Shown here piece after piece: positions 17,130 to 24,869 of a DNA stretch of 64,000 nt. A program made the position numbers and the translations under genes. The notes beneath the pieces were generated by a model, which made no database searches, was not told where the DNA came from, and saw only the letters and a list, made by a program, of their open reading frames with translations. Numbering within the stretch: position 1 is the stretch's first letter; each line of letters begins with the position of its first letter. The stretch lies in NCBI GenBank assembly GCA_046330315.1, contig JAXLSZ010000010.1:180387-244386 (forward strand), written 5' to 3'. The DNA is from JAXLSZ01 sp046330315 (GTDB taxonomy: Bacteria > Actinomycetota > Thermoleophilia > Solirubrobacterales > 70-9).

Positions 17130-18218
17130 ATGGAATCGCCCGAGATACGGATCGACCAGCTGACCGGGATGCGGGCCATCCTCGCCCCGGGGCGGGCCGA
17201 CCGGCCCGACCGCTTCAGCGGCCCGCGCCGGGCCGCCGCCGAGCCGCAGGGGTGCCCGTTCTGCGAGGGCGCGGAGTCCCGCACCCCGCCCGAGACCTAC
17301 GCCGTCGGCCCCGAGGACCGCGCTCCCGACACGCCCGGGTGGCTGGCACGGGCCGTGCCCAACCTCTACCCCGCCCTCTCCGGCGAGGGAGGCGGGGCCT
17401 CCGCCCCGGCCGGCGCGGGACCCGACGCCTCCGCCCCGGCCGGCGCGGGGCCCGACAGCGCCTTCGGAAGCTCGGCGGACCCGCTGCGCGCCTCCTCGCG
17501 AGGGACCGAGCCCGGCCTGTTCGCCTCGCGCCCCGCCGAGGGGGCGCACGAGGTGATCGTCAACGCCCCGCGGCACGCGACCGCCCTGGCCGAGCTCGAG
17601 GCGGACCAGCTCGGGGTCGCGATCGGCGCCTGGCGCGAGCGGATGCGAAGCCACCGCGGGGCGGCGAGCGTCGCCCTGATCGTCAACGAGGGCGGCGGGG
17701 CCGGCGCCTCGATCGAGCACACCCACGCCCAGCTCTACGCGCTCCCCTTCGTGCCTCCGGCGCTCGCCCGCGAGCGCGAGCGGGTCGGCGCCTATCGGGA
17801 GCGGACCGCGGGCGGGGATCTGCTCGGCGACATCCTCGTCGAGGAGGTGCGCCGCTCCGAGCGCCTGGTGGCGATCGACGACGAGGCGGCGCTGATCTGC
17901 CCCTGGGCCTCCCGCTCGCCGTTCGAGATGAGGTTGGTGCCGAGAGCCGCAGCCAGCCCCCGCTTCGAGGACGGCGAGGGGGGAGCCGCGATGCTCGGCC
18001 TCGCCCTGCGCGCGCTGGCCCGCCGCTTCGACGGCTCCCCCGAGCTCAACCTCTGGGTCCGGACCGCGCCGCGCGGCACCGAGGACTTCCGCTGGCACCT
18101 GGACATCGTGCCCCGGCTCACGGTGGCGGCAGGGTTCGAGCTGTCCAGCGGGGTCGACATCAACGTCTACCCGCCGGAGAGGGCGGCCGCGGACCTGCGC
18201 GATTGCATCGCGGGGTAG
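17130..18218 (+). CDS. GalT-like galactose-1-phosphate uridylyltransferase family protein (HIT fold)
   Basis: 362 aa. N-terminal zinc-site motif CPFCEG, the ANLYPAL-type segment, GAHEVIVNAPRH and the catalytic EHTHAQLYALPFVP match the GalT branch of the HIT superfamily. It would transfer a nucleotide to a sugar phosphate. In place of a short loop after NLYPALSGEG there is an insertion of about 40 residues of Ala/Gly/Pro/Ser, coded partly by a 30-bp tandem repeat. The gene is alone; no other Leloir gene is in the window, so the true substrate is open. TAGACT lies 13 nt upstream of the ATG. Confidence 0.82.
   Translation: MESPEIRIDQLTGMRAILAPGRADRPDRFSGPRRAAAEPQGCPFCEGAESRTPPETYAVGPEDRAPDTPGWLARAVPNLYPALSGEGGGASAPAGAGPDASAPAGAGPDSAFGSSADPLRASSRGTEPGLFASRPAEGAHEVIVNAPRHATALAELEADQLGVAIGAWRERMRSHRGAASVALIVNEGGGAGASIEHTHAQLYALPFVPPALARERERVGAYRERTAGGDLLGDILVEEVRRSERLVAIDDEAALICPWASRSPFEMRLVPRAAASPRFEDGEGGAAMLGLALRALARRFDGSPELNLWVRTAPRGTEDFRWHLDIVPRLTVAAGFELSSGVDINVYPPERAAADLRDCIAG
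17397..17456 (+). repeat. Two-copy 30-bp tandem repeat inside the GalT-like gene
   Basis: Copies 17397-17426 and 17427-17456 differ at one base. Each codes for the decapeptide ASAPAGAGPD. The repeat lies in a low-complexity insertion not expected in GalT. Confidence 0.9.
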
Positions 18219-18285
18219 GGTTGCCCGCGCCGGACAGCGCGGCCGCCGGCCTGCCCGATCGCATCGACGGGTAGGGTTGCCCGCG
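18183..18285 (+). repeat. Imperfect 47-bp direct duplication at the 3' end of the GalT-like gene
   Basis: 18183-18229 and 18239-18285 match at 42 of 47 positions, with a 56-bp period. Each copy ends in GTAGGGTTGCCCGCG. The first copy covers the last GalT codons and stop; the second carries the -10 hexamer and first base of the next gene. Confidence 0.85.
18272..18277 (+). promoter_or_regulatory. -10 element for a leaderless transcript
   Basis: TAGGGT is 7 nt before the GTG at 18285. A second TAGGGT in the upstream copy of the 47-bp duplication (18216-18221) is not followed by a start codon. Confidence 0.5.
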
Positions 18286-18962
18286 TGCCGCCCGACCCCC
18301 GCCCGATCCCGCGCTTCGTCGCCGACAGCTCCCAGGAGGGGATCCCGCACGGCCGCTTCGCCGAGCGGCTCGCCGGCCCGTTCCTGGAGAGCTGCATGGC
18401 CGTCGCGGACCTCCCGCAGGAGACCGAGACCCCGGCCGAGGTGAGCTGGTTCCCCGAGCGCGCCTGGGGAGGGCGGGTCTGGGTGCCGGCCACGGCGAGG
18501 GCGGGCGGGCCCGGTGGCGATCTGGAGTTCTTCGGGCACGTCTCCTACGAGCAGCCCGAGGGCAGCGAGCCCCGCGACCTGCGGGCCGCCGCCGACTTCA
18601 CCGACGTCCTCGCCGAGCAGAACCCGGGCTGGCGGATCGACCTCAACGACGACGTGATCGGCCGCTGGCGCGGGGAGGCCGGGCGAGCCGGCGACGTCAC
18701 CCTGGTCTGGGGGCGCCCCCTGGTCAGGGGCGCCGTCGCCGCGACCGCGGAGCTGGCCGAGGCGACGGTGGACCAGGAGCCGGTTTCCAGCGATCGCTTC
18801 ACGCTGCTCGCCCTCGACGCCGTGGTCGGCTTCGGGGACGAGATCTACCTCGAGGTCAAGCTGTGGAGCGAGCGCGGCCAGGAGCTCGCGGCGGAGAGCC
18901 TCTACGAGGAGGGCGGCGAGGAGCCGCGGGACGACTCCGAGGATCCGGCCCCGGAGACGTAA
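18285..18962 (+). CDS. Conserved protein of unknown function
   Basis: 225 aa, acidic, no signal peptide or membrane segment, so cytoplasmic. I do not recognise a named family. Visible blocks are IPRFVADSSQEGIPHGRF near the start, EVSWFPERAWGGRVWVPATA in the middle and DDVIGRWRGEAGRAGDVTLVWGRPL, with an acidic tail (EEPRDDSEDP). The many aromatic residues and short strands suggest an alpha/beta fold. GTG start chosen because TAGGGT lies 7 nt upstream. It precedes the histidine kinase gene by 29 bp and may be co-transcribed with it. Confidence 0.6.
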   Translation: MPPDPRPIPRFVADSSQEGIPHGRFAERLAGPFLESCMAVADLPQETETPAEVSWFPERAWGGRVWVPATARAGGPGGDLEFFGHVSYEQPEGSEPRDLRAAADFTDVLAEQNPGWRIDLNDDVIGRWRGEAGRAGDVTLVWGRPLVRGAVAATAELAEATVDQEPVSSDRFTLLALDAVVGFGDEIYLEVKLWSERGQELAAESLYEEGGEEPRDDSEDPAPET

Positions 18963-18991
18963 GCTTGGCGCCCCGCCGCGGCGGGGCTTCC

Positions 18992-20647
18992 ATGGACGAC
19001 CCGCTCCGACTCAAGCGACTGATCGACGTTGGCCGAGGGGTCCTCGCCCCGCTCGAGCTCGAGGAGGTCCTGGAGTCGGTCGCCGAGGCCGCCCGGGAGA
19101 TCACCGGGGCCCGCTACGCGGCCCTCGGAGTCCTCGCCCCCGACCGGGGGGAGCTGGTCAGCTTCGTCCACTCCGGAATGGACCCCGAGACGGCGCGGAG
19201 GATCGGCGCCACGCCGCGGGGCCGGGGCGTGCTCGGCGAGCTGACCCGGAACCCCGTCCCGCTGCGGCTGGCCGACGTCTCCTCACACCCGCGCTCCTTC
19301 GGCTTCCCCCCCCACCATCCCCCGATGGCCTCCTTCCTCGGCGTGCCGATCCTGGTCCGGGGCGAGGCCTACGGCAACCTCTACATGGCCGAGAAGGACG
19401 GCGCCGCCGAGTTCGGCCCCGACGACGAGGAGGCGGCCGAGACCCTCGCCGCCTGGGCCGGGATCGCGATCGAGCACGCCCGCGTCTACGCCGACCTCAG
19501 CCGGCGCGAGGTCGAGCTCGCCCGGGCGCTGCGCCAGGTCGAGGCCTCGATGGACATCACCGAGGCGCTGGACTCCGAGACCGACCTGACCCGGATCCTC
19601 GAGCTGATCGCCAAGCGCGCGCGGGCGCTGGTCGAGGCCGCGACGGTCGCCGTCTACCTGCGGCGGGGCGAGCGGCTGGTGATGGCCGCCTGCACCGGCG
19701 GGCGGGCGCGACGTGTCGCTCACCCGCTCGAGGGCACCGAGCTGGGGGCCACCGTCCGAACCCTCGCGGCGCGCCGCCTGTCCGGGGAGCCGGCAGCCCC
19801 CGAGCACGGGCTGCGCGAGCAGCTCGGCGCCGAGGAGGCGCTGCTGATCCCGCTCCAGTCGCACGGGACCGGGCTCGGGGTCCTGGTCGCCTGCGACCGC
19901 GCCCCCGGCGGGCCGGGGTTCGACGAGGAGGACACGCGCCTGCTGCGCGCCTTCGCCTCGAGCGCCTCCACGGCAGTCGAGACCGCGCAGAAGGTCGAGC
20001 AGCAGCGCCTGCGGGACCGCATCGAGGCCTCCGAGCTGGAGCGCCACCACTGGGCGCACGAGCTCCACGACGAGACTCTTCAGCAGCTCGCGGCGATCCG
20101 CATCCGCCTGGCCGCCGCGCTGCGCTCGCGCGAGGACGATCCCGCCGCGGTGGCCCGGGCCGCCCAGGACGCCGTGGACGGGATGGAGCGGGAGATCACC
20201 GCGCTGTCGCGACTGATCGGAGAGCTCCGCCCGATCCCCCTGGAGACGCTCGGGCTGGATCGCGCCCTGGAGTCCCTGGCGGAGGAGAGCGCCGAGCGGG
20301 GGAGCTTCCGGGTGGAGACCGAGATCTCGCTGCGCTCCGACTTCCCCGCCGACCACGAACGGGCCATCTACCGGCTGGTCCAGGAGTCCCTGAACAACGT
20401 CGTCAAGCACGCCGGGGCCTCGAGGGTCCGGGTCGAGGCGGCGCCGGATGACGGGTCGGTGAGGCTTGTGGTCGAGGACGACGGGGACGGGTTCGACGTC
20501 GATGCCACCCCCGCCGGCGTCGGCCTGAACGGGATGCGGGAGCGCATCGAGCTTCTCGGCGGCTCGCTGGAGATGCGTTCGGAGCCCGGCGCCGGGACGA
20601 CGGTCGTCGCGCGCGTGCCGGCGGGTGGAGCCGAGGATGCCGTCTAG
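18992..20647 (+). CDS. DosS/DevS-like double-GAF sensor histidine kinase (NarL type)
   Basis: 551 aa from the ATG at 18992; the open frame upstream is not family-like. No membrane segment is seen. First GAF domain about 25-165, containing GFPPHHPPMASFLGVPILV (His108/His109); second GAF about 195-335. The HisKA_3 phosphoacceptor is His359 in ELHDETLQQL, and the ATPase domain has YRLVQESLNNVVKHAG and GVGLNGMRERIELLGG. In mycobacterial DosS and DosT the heme ligand lies in the first GAF; from memory of those sequences it falls in this HPPM segment. A redox or oxygen sensor is therefore likely but heme binding is not proven. The next gene is its overlapping response regulator. Confidence 0.88.
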   Translation: MDDPLRLKRLIDVGRGVLAPLELEEVLESVAEAAREITGARYAALGVLAPDRGELVSFVHSGMDPETARRIGATPRGRGVLGELTRNPVPLRLADVSSHPRSFGFPPHHPPMASFLGVPILVRGEAYGNLYMAEKDGAAEFGPDDEEAAETLAAWAGIAIEHARVYADLSRREVELARALRQVEASMDITEALDSETDLTRILELIAKRARALVEAATVAVYLRRGERLVMAACTGGRARRVAHPLEGTELGATVRTLAARRLSGEPAAPEHGLREQLGAEEALLIPLQSHGTGLGVLVACDRAPGGPGFDEEDTRLLRAFASSASTAVETAQKVEQQRLRDRIEASELERHHWAHELHDETLQQLAAIRIRLAAALRSREDDPAAVARAAQDAVDGMEREITALSRLIGELRPIPLETLGLDRALESLAEESAERGSFRVETEISLRSDFPADHERAIYRLVQESLNNVVKHAGASRVRVEAAPDDGSVRLVVEDDGDGFDVDATPAGVGLNGMRERIELLGGSLEMRSEPGAGTTVVARVPAGGAEDAV

Positions 20648-21278
20648 GCGCCCCGCGGTGCGCATCGTCGTCGCCGACGATCACGAGGTCGTGCGCAGCG
20701 CGATGCGGGCCCTGCTGGAGGCCGAGCGCGGCCTCGAGGTGGAGGCCGAGGCAGCCGACCTGGCCGGGACGCTCCGCCTCGCCTCCGAGCTTCGGCCCGA
20801 CGTCCTCGTCCTCGACCTCAGCCTGCGCGAGGAGTCGAGCCTGGAATCGATCCCGCGGATCCTCGAGGACTCCCCCGGCACGAGGATCGTGGTCGCCACG
20901 ATGCACGACGATCCCGAGGTGGCGCGGCGCGCGCTGGAGGCCGGGGCGACCGGTTTCCTGCTCAAGGCATCGGCGGCCTCGGAGCTGGTCGATGCGGTGA
21001 GGGCCGCCGCCGATGGCGCCACCCATGTCGAGCCGGCCGTGCAGGCGCGGCTGGAGCGCGAGCCGCAGCCGGCGGGCCGGGACGGGCTCACCCCGCGAGA
21101 GCGCCAGGTCCTCGGCCTGGTGGCGCTGGGGCACACCAACAAGGAGATCGCGGACTCGCTGGGGCTCAGCTCGAGGACCGTCGAGTCACACAGGATCCAC
21201 ATCCAGCAGAAGCTCGGGATCCAGAGCCGGGCCGAGCTGGTGCGCTACGCGCTCGACCACGGGCTGATGGGCCGCTAG
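20637..21278 (+). CDS. NarL/LuxR-family response regulator (partner of the GAF kinase)
   Basis: 213 aa. The receiver has the acidic pair in VVADDHEVV and the phosphoacceptor Asp in VLVLDLSLRE; the conserved Lys is in FLLKASA. The C-terminal LuxR helix-turn-helix is LTPRERQVLGLVALGHTNKEIAD with SSRTVESHR. The ATG at 20637 is preceded by GGTGGAG and lies within the kinase gene, so translation is coupled. DevR-like position and domain order make it the cognate regulator. It ends tail-to-tail with a second, related regulator. Confidence 0.9.
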   Translation: MPSRRPAVRIVVADDHEVVRSAMRALLEAERGLEVEAEAADLAGTLRLASELRPDVLVLDLSLREESSLESIPRILEDSPGTRIVVATMHDDPEVARRALEAGATGFLLKASAASELVDAVRAAADGATHVEPAVQARLEREPQPAGRDGLTPRERQVLGLVALGHTNKEIADSLGLSSRTVESHRIHIQQKLGIQSRAELVRYALDHGLMGR

Positions 21279-21925
21279 CCGGTCTCCTCCTCGCCGTCGG
21301 CCTCGATCAGACGGTGCTCGAGGGCGAAGCGGACCAGCGCGGTGCGGCTCTCGATGCCGAGGGTCTTCTGAAGCCTGCTCCGCTTCACCTCGACCGCCCG
21401 GGTGCTGAAGTGAAGCCTCTCGCCGATCTCCTTGTTGGTGTGGCCGAGGGCGGCGAGCTCGAGCAGCTTGCGCTCGCGGTCGCTGAGCCTCTCGAGGGGG
21501 TCCTCGGCTCCCTTCGCAAGCTCCGCCCCGAGCTCGGGGTTGATGTAGGCGCGTCCCGCGGCCGCGGCCCGGATCGCCTCCACGAGCTGGCGCTCGGCCG
21601 ATTGCTTGAGCACGTAGCCGCTGGCGCCGGCCCTCAGCATCTCCCTCGCGGTGATCGGGTCGTCGTCCATGGTGAGGACGACGATCGCCGTCTCGGGGCT
21701 CAGCTCCAGGTAGCCGGGGATGTCGGTCGAGGGGGAGGCTCCGGGCATCCTCAGGTCGAGGACGAGGACGCGGGGGCGGCGCAGGCGAACGGTCCGCTGG
21801 GTGCTGCGCCGATCCTCGGTCTCGGCGATCACGTCGAGGTCGGGCTCGGCGTCGAGGAGCATCTTCAGGCCTCCGCGGACGACCGCGTGGTCGTCGGCGA
21901 GGACGATCGTGATCGCCCCGTCCAC
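21275..21925 (-). CDS. NarL/LuxR-family response regulator (convergent paralogue)
   Basis: 216 aa from the GTG at 21925, which has AAGGAG 6 nt upstream; an ATG at 21946 lacks such a site. Receiver: VLADDHAVVRGG, phosphoacceptor in VLDLRMPGA, Lys in YVLKQSAE. LuxR domain: LSDRERKLLELAALGHTNKEIGE with STRAVEVKR. The DNA-binding helix differs from that of the neighbouring paralogue (EVKRSRLQK against ESHRIHIQQ), so target sites should differ. No kinase gene accompanies it, so it may share the GAF kinase. The two regulator genes overlap by 4 bp at their 3' ends. Confidence 0.88.
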   Translation of the reverse strand: MDGAITIVLADDHAVVRGGLKMLLDAEPDLDVIAETEDRRSTQRTVRLRRPRVLVLDLRMPGASPSTDIPGYLELSPETAIVVLTMDDDPITAREMLRAGASGYVLKQSAERQLVEAIRAAAAGRAYINPELGAELAKGAEDPLERLSDRERKLLELAALGHTNKEIGERLHFSTRAVEVKRSRLQKTLGIESRTALVRFALEHRLIEADGEEETG

Positions 21926-21931
21926 GGCATT

Positions 21932-21937
21932 CTCCTT
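21932..21937 (-). promoter_or_regulatory. Ribosome binding site that fixes the regulator start
   Basis: AAGGAG on the minus strand lies 6 nt before the GTG at 21925. It decides this start over the in-frame ATG at 21946. Confidence 0.6.
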
Positions 21938-22067
21938 CCCGGGCATCCGGCCCACCCTCGCACCTGCGCCGGATCGGCTCAACAGGGATAGACCGAAACC
22001 GGGAATGTGGCCCGATGCCGATGCCCCGGCTCCCCGCCCGGGCCCACCCTTTGCTCGTGAGGGCCGC

Positions 22068-22973
22068 ATGAGGATCCTGATCGCGCTCGGCGGAAACGCC
22101 CTGCTTCGCCGCGGCGAGCAGGCCGACGCGGTCACCCAGCGCCGTCACCTGGAGGCTGCGGCGGGGGGCATCGCCTCGATCGCGAAGCGCGACGAGGTCG
22201 TCGTCACCCACGGGAACGGGCCGCAGGTCGGACTGCTCGCGCTGCAGAGCGAGAGCTACCCGGAGGTCCCCCCGTATCCGCTCGACGTGCTCGGAGCCGA
22301 GAGCGAGGGGATGATCGGCTACATGCTGGAGGTCGCCCTGCGCAACGCGCTGCCGGGCCGCGAGCTGATCACCGTGCTCACCGAGGTCGTGGTCAACCCG
22401 GAGGACGCCGCCTTCGAGCGGCCCACGAAGCCGGTCGGCCCGGTCTACGGGATGGAGGAGGGGGCCCGGCTCGGAGCCGAGCGCGGCTGGACGATGGGGC
22501 CCGACGGCGCCGGGGTCAGGCGCCTGGTCCCCTCCCCCGAGCCGGAGGCCCTGGTCCAGCTCGCCGGGCTCCGCCTCCTCCTCGACGCCGGGGTCCTGCT
22601 GATCTGCGCGGGCGGGGGCGGGATCCCCGTGACCATCGACGAGGACGGGGGGTTCCGCGGCGTCGAGGCGGTGGTGGACAAGGACCTCACCGCGGCGCTG
22701 CTCGCGCGGCGCCTCGGCGCCGACCTTCTGCTGATGCTGACCGACGTGGATGCGGTGAGGCTCGGGTTCGGGACCGGCGGGGAGCGCCCGATCGGCCGCA
22801 CCACCCCCGAGGAGCTGCGCTCCCACGAGTTCGAGGCGGGGACGATCGGGCCCAAGGTCGAGGCCGCCTGCCGCTTCGTCGAGGCGACCGGTAAGCCCGC
22901 CGCGATCGGGGCGCTCGGCGAGGCCCGCCTGGTCGCCGCGGGGGAGCGGGGCACGTTCGTGCGGGCGGCCTGA
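22068..22973 (+). CDS. arcC: Carbamate kinase
   Basis: 301 aa, normal length. It interconverts ATP plus carbamate with ADP plus carbamoyl phosphate, usually to gain ATP in arginine or purine breakdown. Marks are ILIALGGNALLRRG at the N-terminus, VVVTHGNGPQVGLLALQ, the CAGGGGIPV glycine loop, VDKDLTAALLARRLGADLL and LTDVDAV. No arginine deiminase or ornithine carbamoyltransferase gene is adjacent, so the source of carbamoyl phosphate is not shown here. ATG chosen because the family N-terminus begins exactly there; the frame is open far upstream by chance. Confidence 0.93.
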   Translation: MRILIALGGNALLRRGEQADAVTQRRHLEAAAGGIASIAKRDEVVVTHGNGPQVGLLALQSESYPEVPPYPLDVLGAESEGMIGYMLEVALRNALPGRELITVLTEVVVNPEDAAFERPTKPVGPVYGMEEGARLGAERGWTMGPDGAGVRRLVPSPEPEALVQLAGLRLLLDAGVLLICAGGGGIPVTIDEDGGFRGVEAVVDKDLTAALLARRLGADLLLMLTDVDAVRLGFGTGGERPIGRTTPEELRSHEFEAGTIGPKVEAACRFVEATGKPAAIGALGEARLVAAGERGTFVRAA

Positions 22974-23103
22974 CCCGCGCCGGCGGCGCTCTGCCCAACC
23001 CCCTTCGCGCCAGGGGCCCCTTGGCGGAAACGCACCACAAATGGATGTGGCGCGACCCGGATGGAGGACGAGCGGGAGCGCCTAGCCTTGCGGCCCCTGA
23101 CGG

Positions 23104-23110
23104 AAAGGAG
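23104..23110 (+). promoter_or_regulatory. Ribosome binding site for a TTG start
   Basis: AAAGGAG ends 5 nt before TTG at 23116. This near-perfect site supports TTG as the start of the copper protein rather than the ATG four codons later. Confidence 0.6.
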
Positions 23111-23115
23111 ACCAC

Positions 23116-23601
23116 TTGAAGCACACGATGAACCCTGGGAGGTCCGGTGGCGGATCGAAGGCCACCGTCGGCATTGCCCTGCTGGGAATTGCACCCCTCC
23201 TGCTCGGAGGATGCGGCGGGGGCGGGGGCACCGAGACGACCACGGCCGCTCCCGCCAGGAAGCTGACGATCTCGATGGGCGAGTTCTACTTCAAGCCCGC
23301 CAACGCGGTCGCCGGGGCCGGGAGGGTGACGATCGCCGCCCCCAACAGGGGCGCGGTGGCCCACGAGCTGGTCCTGGCGCGGACGGACCTGCCCGCATCC
23401 AAGCTCCCCACCCTGCCCAACGGCGAGGTCAACGAGGAGAAGTTCGAGAAATCCGGCCACGCTCCGGGTGAGATAGCCGACGTGAAGCCCGGCGAGAGCA
23501 AGACCGGCACCTTCGATCTGCCGTCCGGCCGATACGTCATGTACTGCAACCTGCCGGGTCACTACAAGGCGGGCATGTACGGGACGATCGTGGTCAAGTA
23601 G
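23116..23601 (+). CDS. Plastocyanin/azurin-like blue copper lipoprotein
   Basis: 161 aa from TTG. Signal peptide with lipobox LLLGGC, then a Gly/Thr-rich spacer. The cupredoxin domain has the four type I copper ligands: His in VAHELVLAR, then Cys, His and Met in MYCNLPGHYKAGMYG. It should carry single electrons on the outer face of the membrane. The stretch LPASKLPTLPNGEVNEEKFEKSG between strands is longer than in plastocyanin and resembles the sulfocyanin-like actinobacterial proteins. Monocistronic, with TAGCCT about 28 nt upstream as a possible -10. Confidence 0.88.
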   Translation: MKHTMNPGRSGGGSKATVGIALLGIAPLLLGGCGGGGGTETTTAAPARKLTISMGEFYFKPANAVAGAGRVTIAAPNRGAVAHELVLARTDLPASKLPTLPNGEVNEEKFEKSGHAPGEIADVKPGESKTGTFDLPSGRYVMYCNLPGHYKAGMYGTIVVK

Positions 23602-23702
23602 GGCCGGCGAGGCAGCGGGCTCCCCTGCCATCAACTACCCTGCGGCCCGAAACCCGGCTCCGGGGACCGGGGCCTCCGGGCCAGGCGGAATGGAAGGGAA
23701 GC

Positions 23703-24869
23703 TTGCTCCTCGGCCAGCAGATAGCCGACCACAGACACGAATTGCCCCCGATCGAGGAGGGCCTTCGCGTGGTCTACCTGGTGCGCACCCAGGACGAGGG
23801 CGACGCGGTCAGCGGTGCCGCCAAGCAGATCCGCATGTACGCGGAGGCCGTCGAGGCGGCGGGCGGGACCGCCGTCTTCCACGCCTCGCTCGAGGAGCTC
23901 GAGGAGCCCTTCGACATCGCCCACCTCTCCAACCTCGACTGGACGGTGGAGACCGCCTACCAGCTCGGCCTCGCCCAGCGCTTCGCCCGCCGCGTGGTGG
24001 TCTCCCCGATCCACCACCGCCGGCGCTGGGTCAGCAGCCTTCCGGCCTCGGAGCGCAGCGGCCTTGCCCGGCTCGCCGCCTCGGTGACCAGCCAGGACGG
24101 CTACGAGCGGCTCCGCAACCTCTTCCTCGCCCGCAGCCGCCCGCGGCTGCTCCCCGAGGCCGCCCGCCAGATGATCGGTGGCGTCGCGCGCGCCCAGCGG
24201 CGGATCCTCGACAGCTGCGACGCCTGGTTCCTGCTCGCCAACGGAGAGCAGGTCTCGCTCCAGGAGGACCTGGCGCCGCAGCCGCGGCCGACCTACCTCG
24301 TCCCCAACGGTGCCGAGTGGTCCGACGCCGAGCCGGCCGTGGAGGGGCTGCCGGACGGCTTCGTGCTGAGCGTCGGGAGAATCGAGGCGCGCAAGGGACA
24401 GGTCGCGGTGGCCCGCGCGCTCGAGTCGCTGGGCGTTCCGGGGGTCTTCATCGGGGAGCCGAACCCCCGGCACGCCGGCTACGTCGAGGAGTTCGAGCGC
24501 TACGTCGAGTCGAGCCGGCTGCAGCGCTGGATCCCCGAGCTCCCGCACGAGCAGATCCTTCCCCTCTACCGAGCGGCCCGCGCGCACGTGCTGGCCAGCT
24601 GGTTCGAGGTCGCGCCGCTGGTCGATCTCGAGGCGGCGGTGGCGGGATGCCGGGTCGTCACCACGACGCACGGCCACACCTCGGAGTACCTGGGCGACTG
24701 GGCGGTCTACTGGTCCCCGCGGGACGGCGAGGCCGCCCTCCGAGGCGCCATCGAGCGCGCGCTGGAGCGCGGACCCGACCGCGAGCGCGCCGCCGAGTTC
24801 CGCCGCACGCTCGCCTGGGAGCCGATGGGCGAGGCGCTCCTCGGGGCCTACGCGACGCTGCTGCGCTGA
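23703..24869 (+). CDS. Family 4-type glycosyltransferase
   Basis: 388 aa from TTG with AGGGAAG just before it; a later GTG at 23769 is also possible. The C-terminal half shows the GT-B nucleotide-sugar site: FVLSVGRIEARKGQ, the LPHEQILPLYRAARAHVLASWFEVAPL block with the late Glu, and a VVTTTHGHTSEYLGD loop. It should move a sugar from a nucleotide donor to a growing glycan at the inner face of the membrane. The neighbours (polymerase-like protein, sulfotransferase, flippase) place it in a surface polysaccharide cluster. It ends tail-to-tail with the next gene, overlapping by 22 bp. Confidence 0.82.
   Translation: MLLGQQIADHRHELPPIEEGLRVVYLVRTQDEGDAVSGAAKQIRMYAEAVEAAGGTAVFHASLEELEEPFDIAHLSNLDWTVETAYQLGLAQRFARRVVVSPIHHRRRWVSSLPASERSGLARLAASVTSQDGYERLRNLFLARSRPRLLPEAARQMIGGVARAQRRILDSCDAWFLLANGEQVSLQEDLAPQPRPTYLVPNGAEWSDAEPAVEGLPDGFVLSVGRIEARKGQVAVARALESLGVPGVFIGEPNPRHAGYVEEFERYVESSRLQRWIPELPHEQILPLYRAARAHVLASWFEVAPLVDLEAAVAGCRVVTTTHGHTSEYLGDWAVYWSPRDGEAALRGAIERALERGPDRERAAEFRRTLAWEPMGEALLGAYATLLR

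Noticed and set aside
22068..22973. Arginine deiminase operon around carbamate kinase
   Set aside because: Neighbours are a response regulator and a copper protein; no arcA, arcB or transporter.
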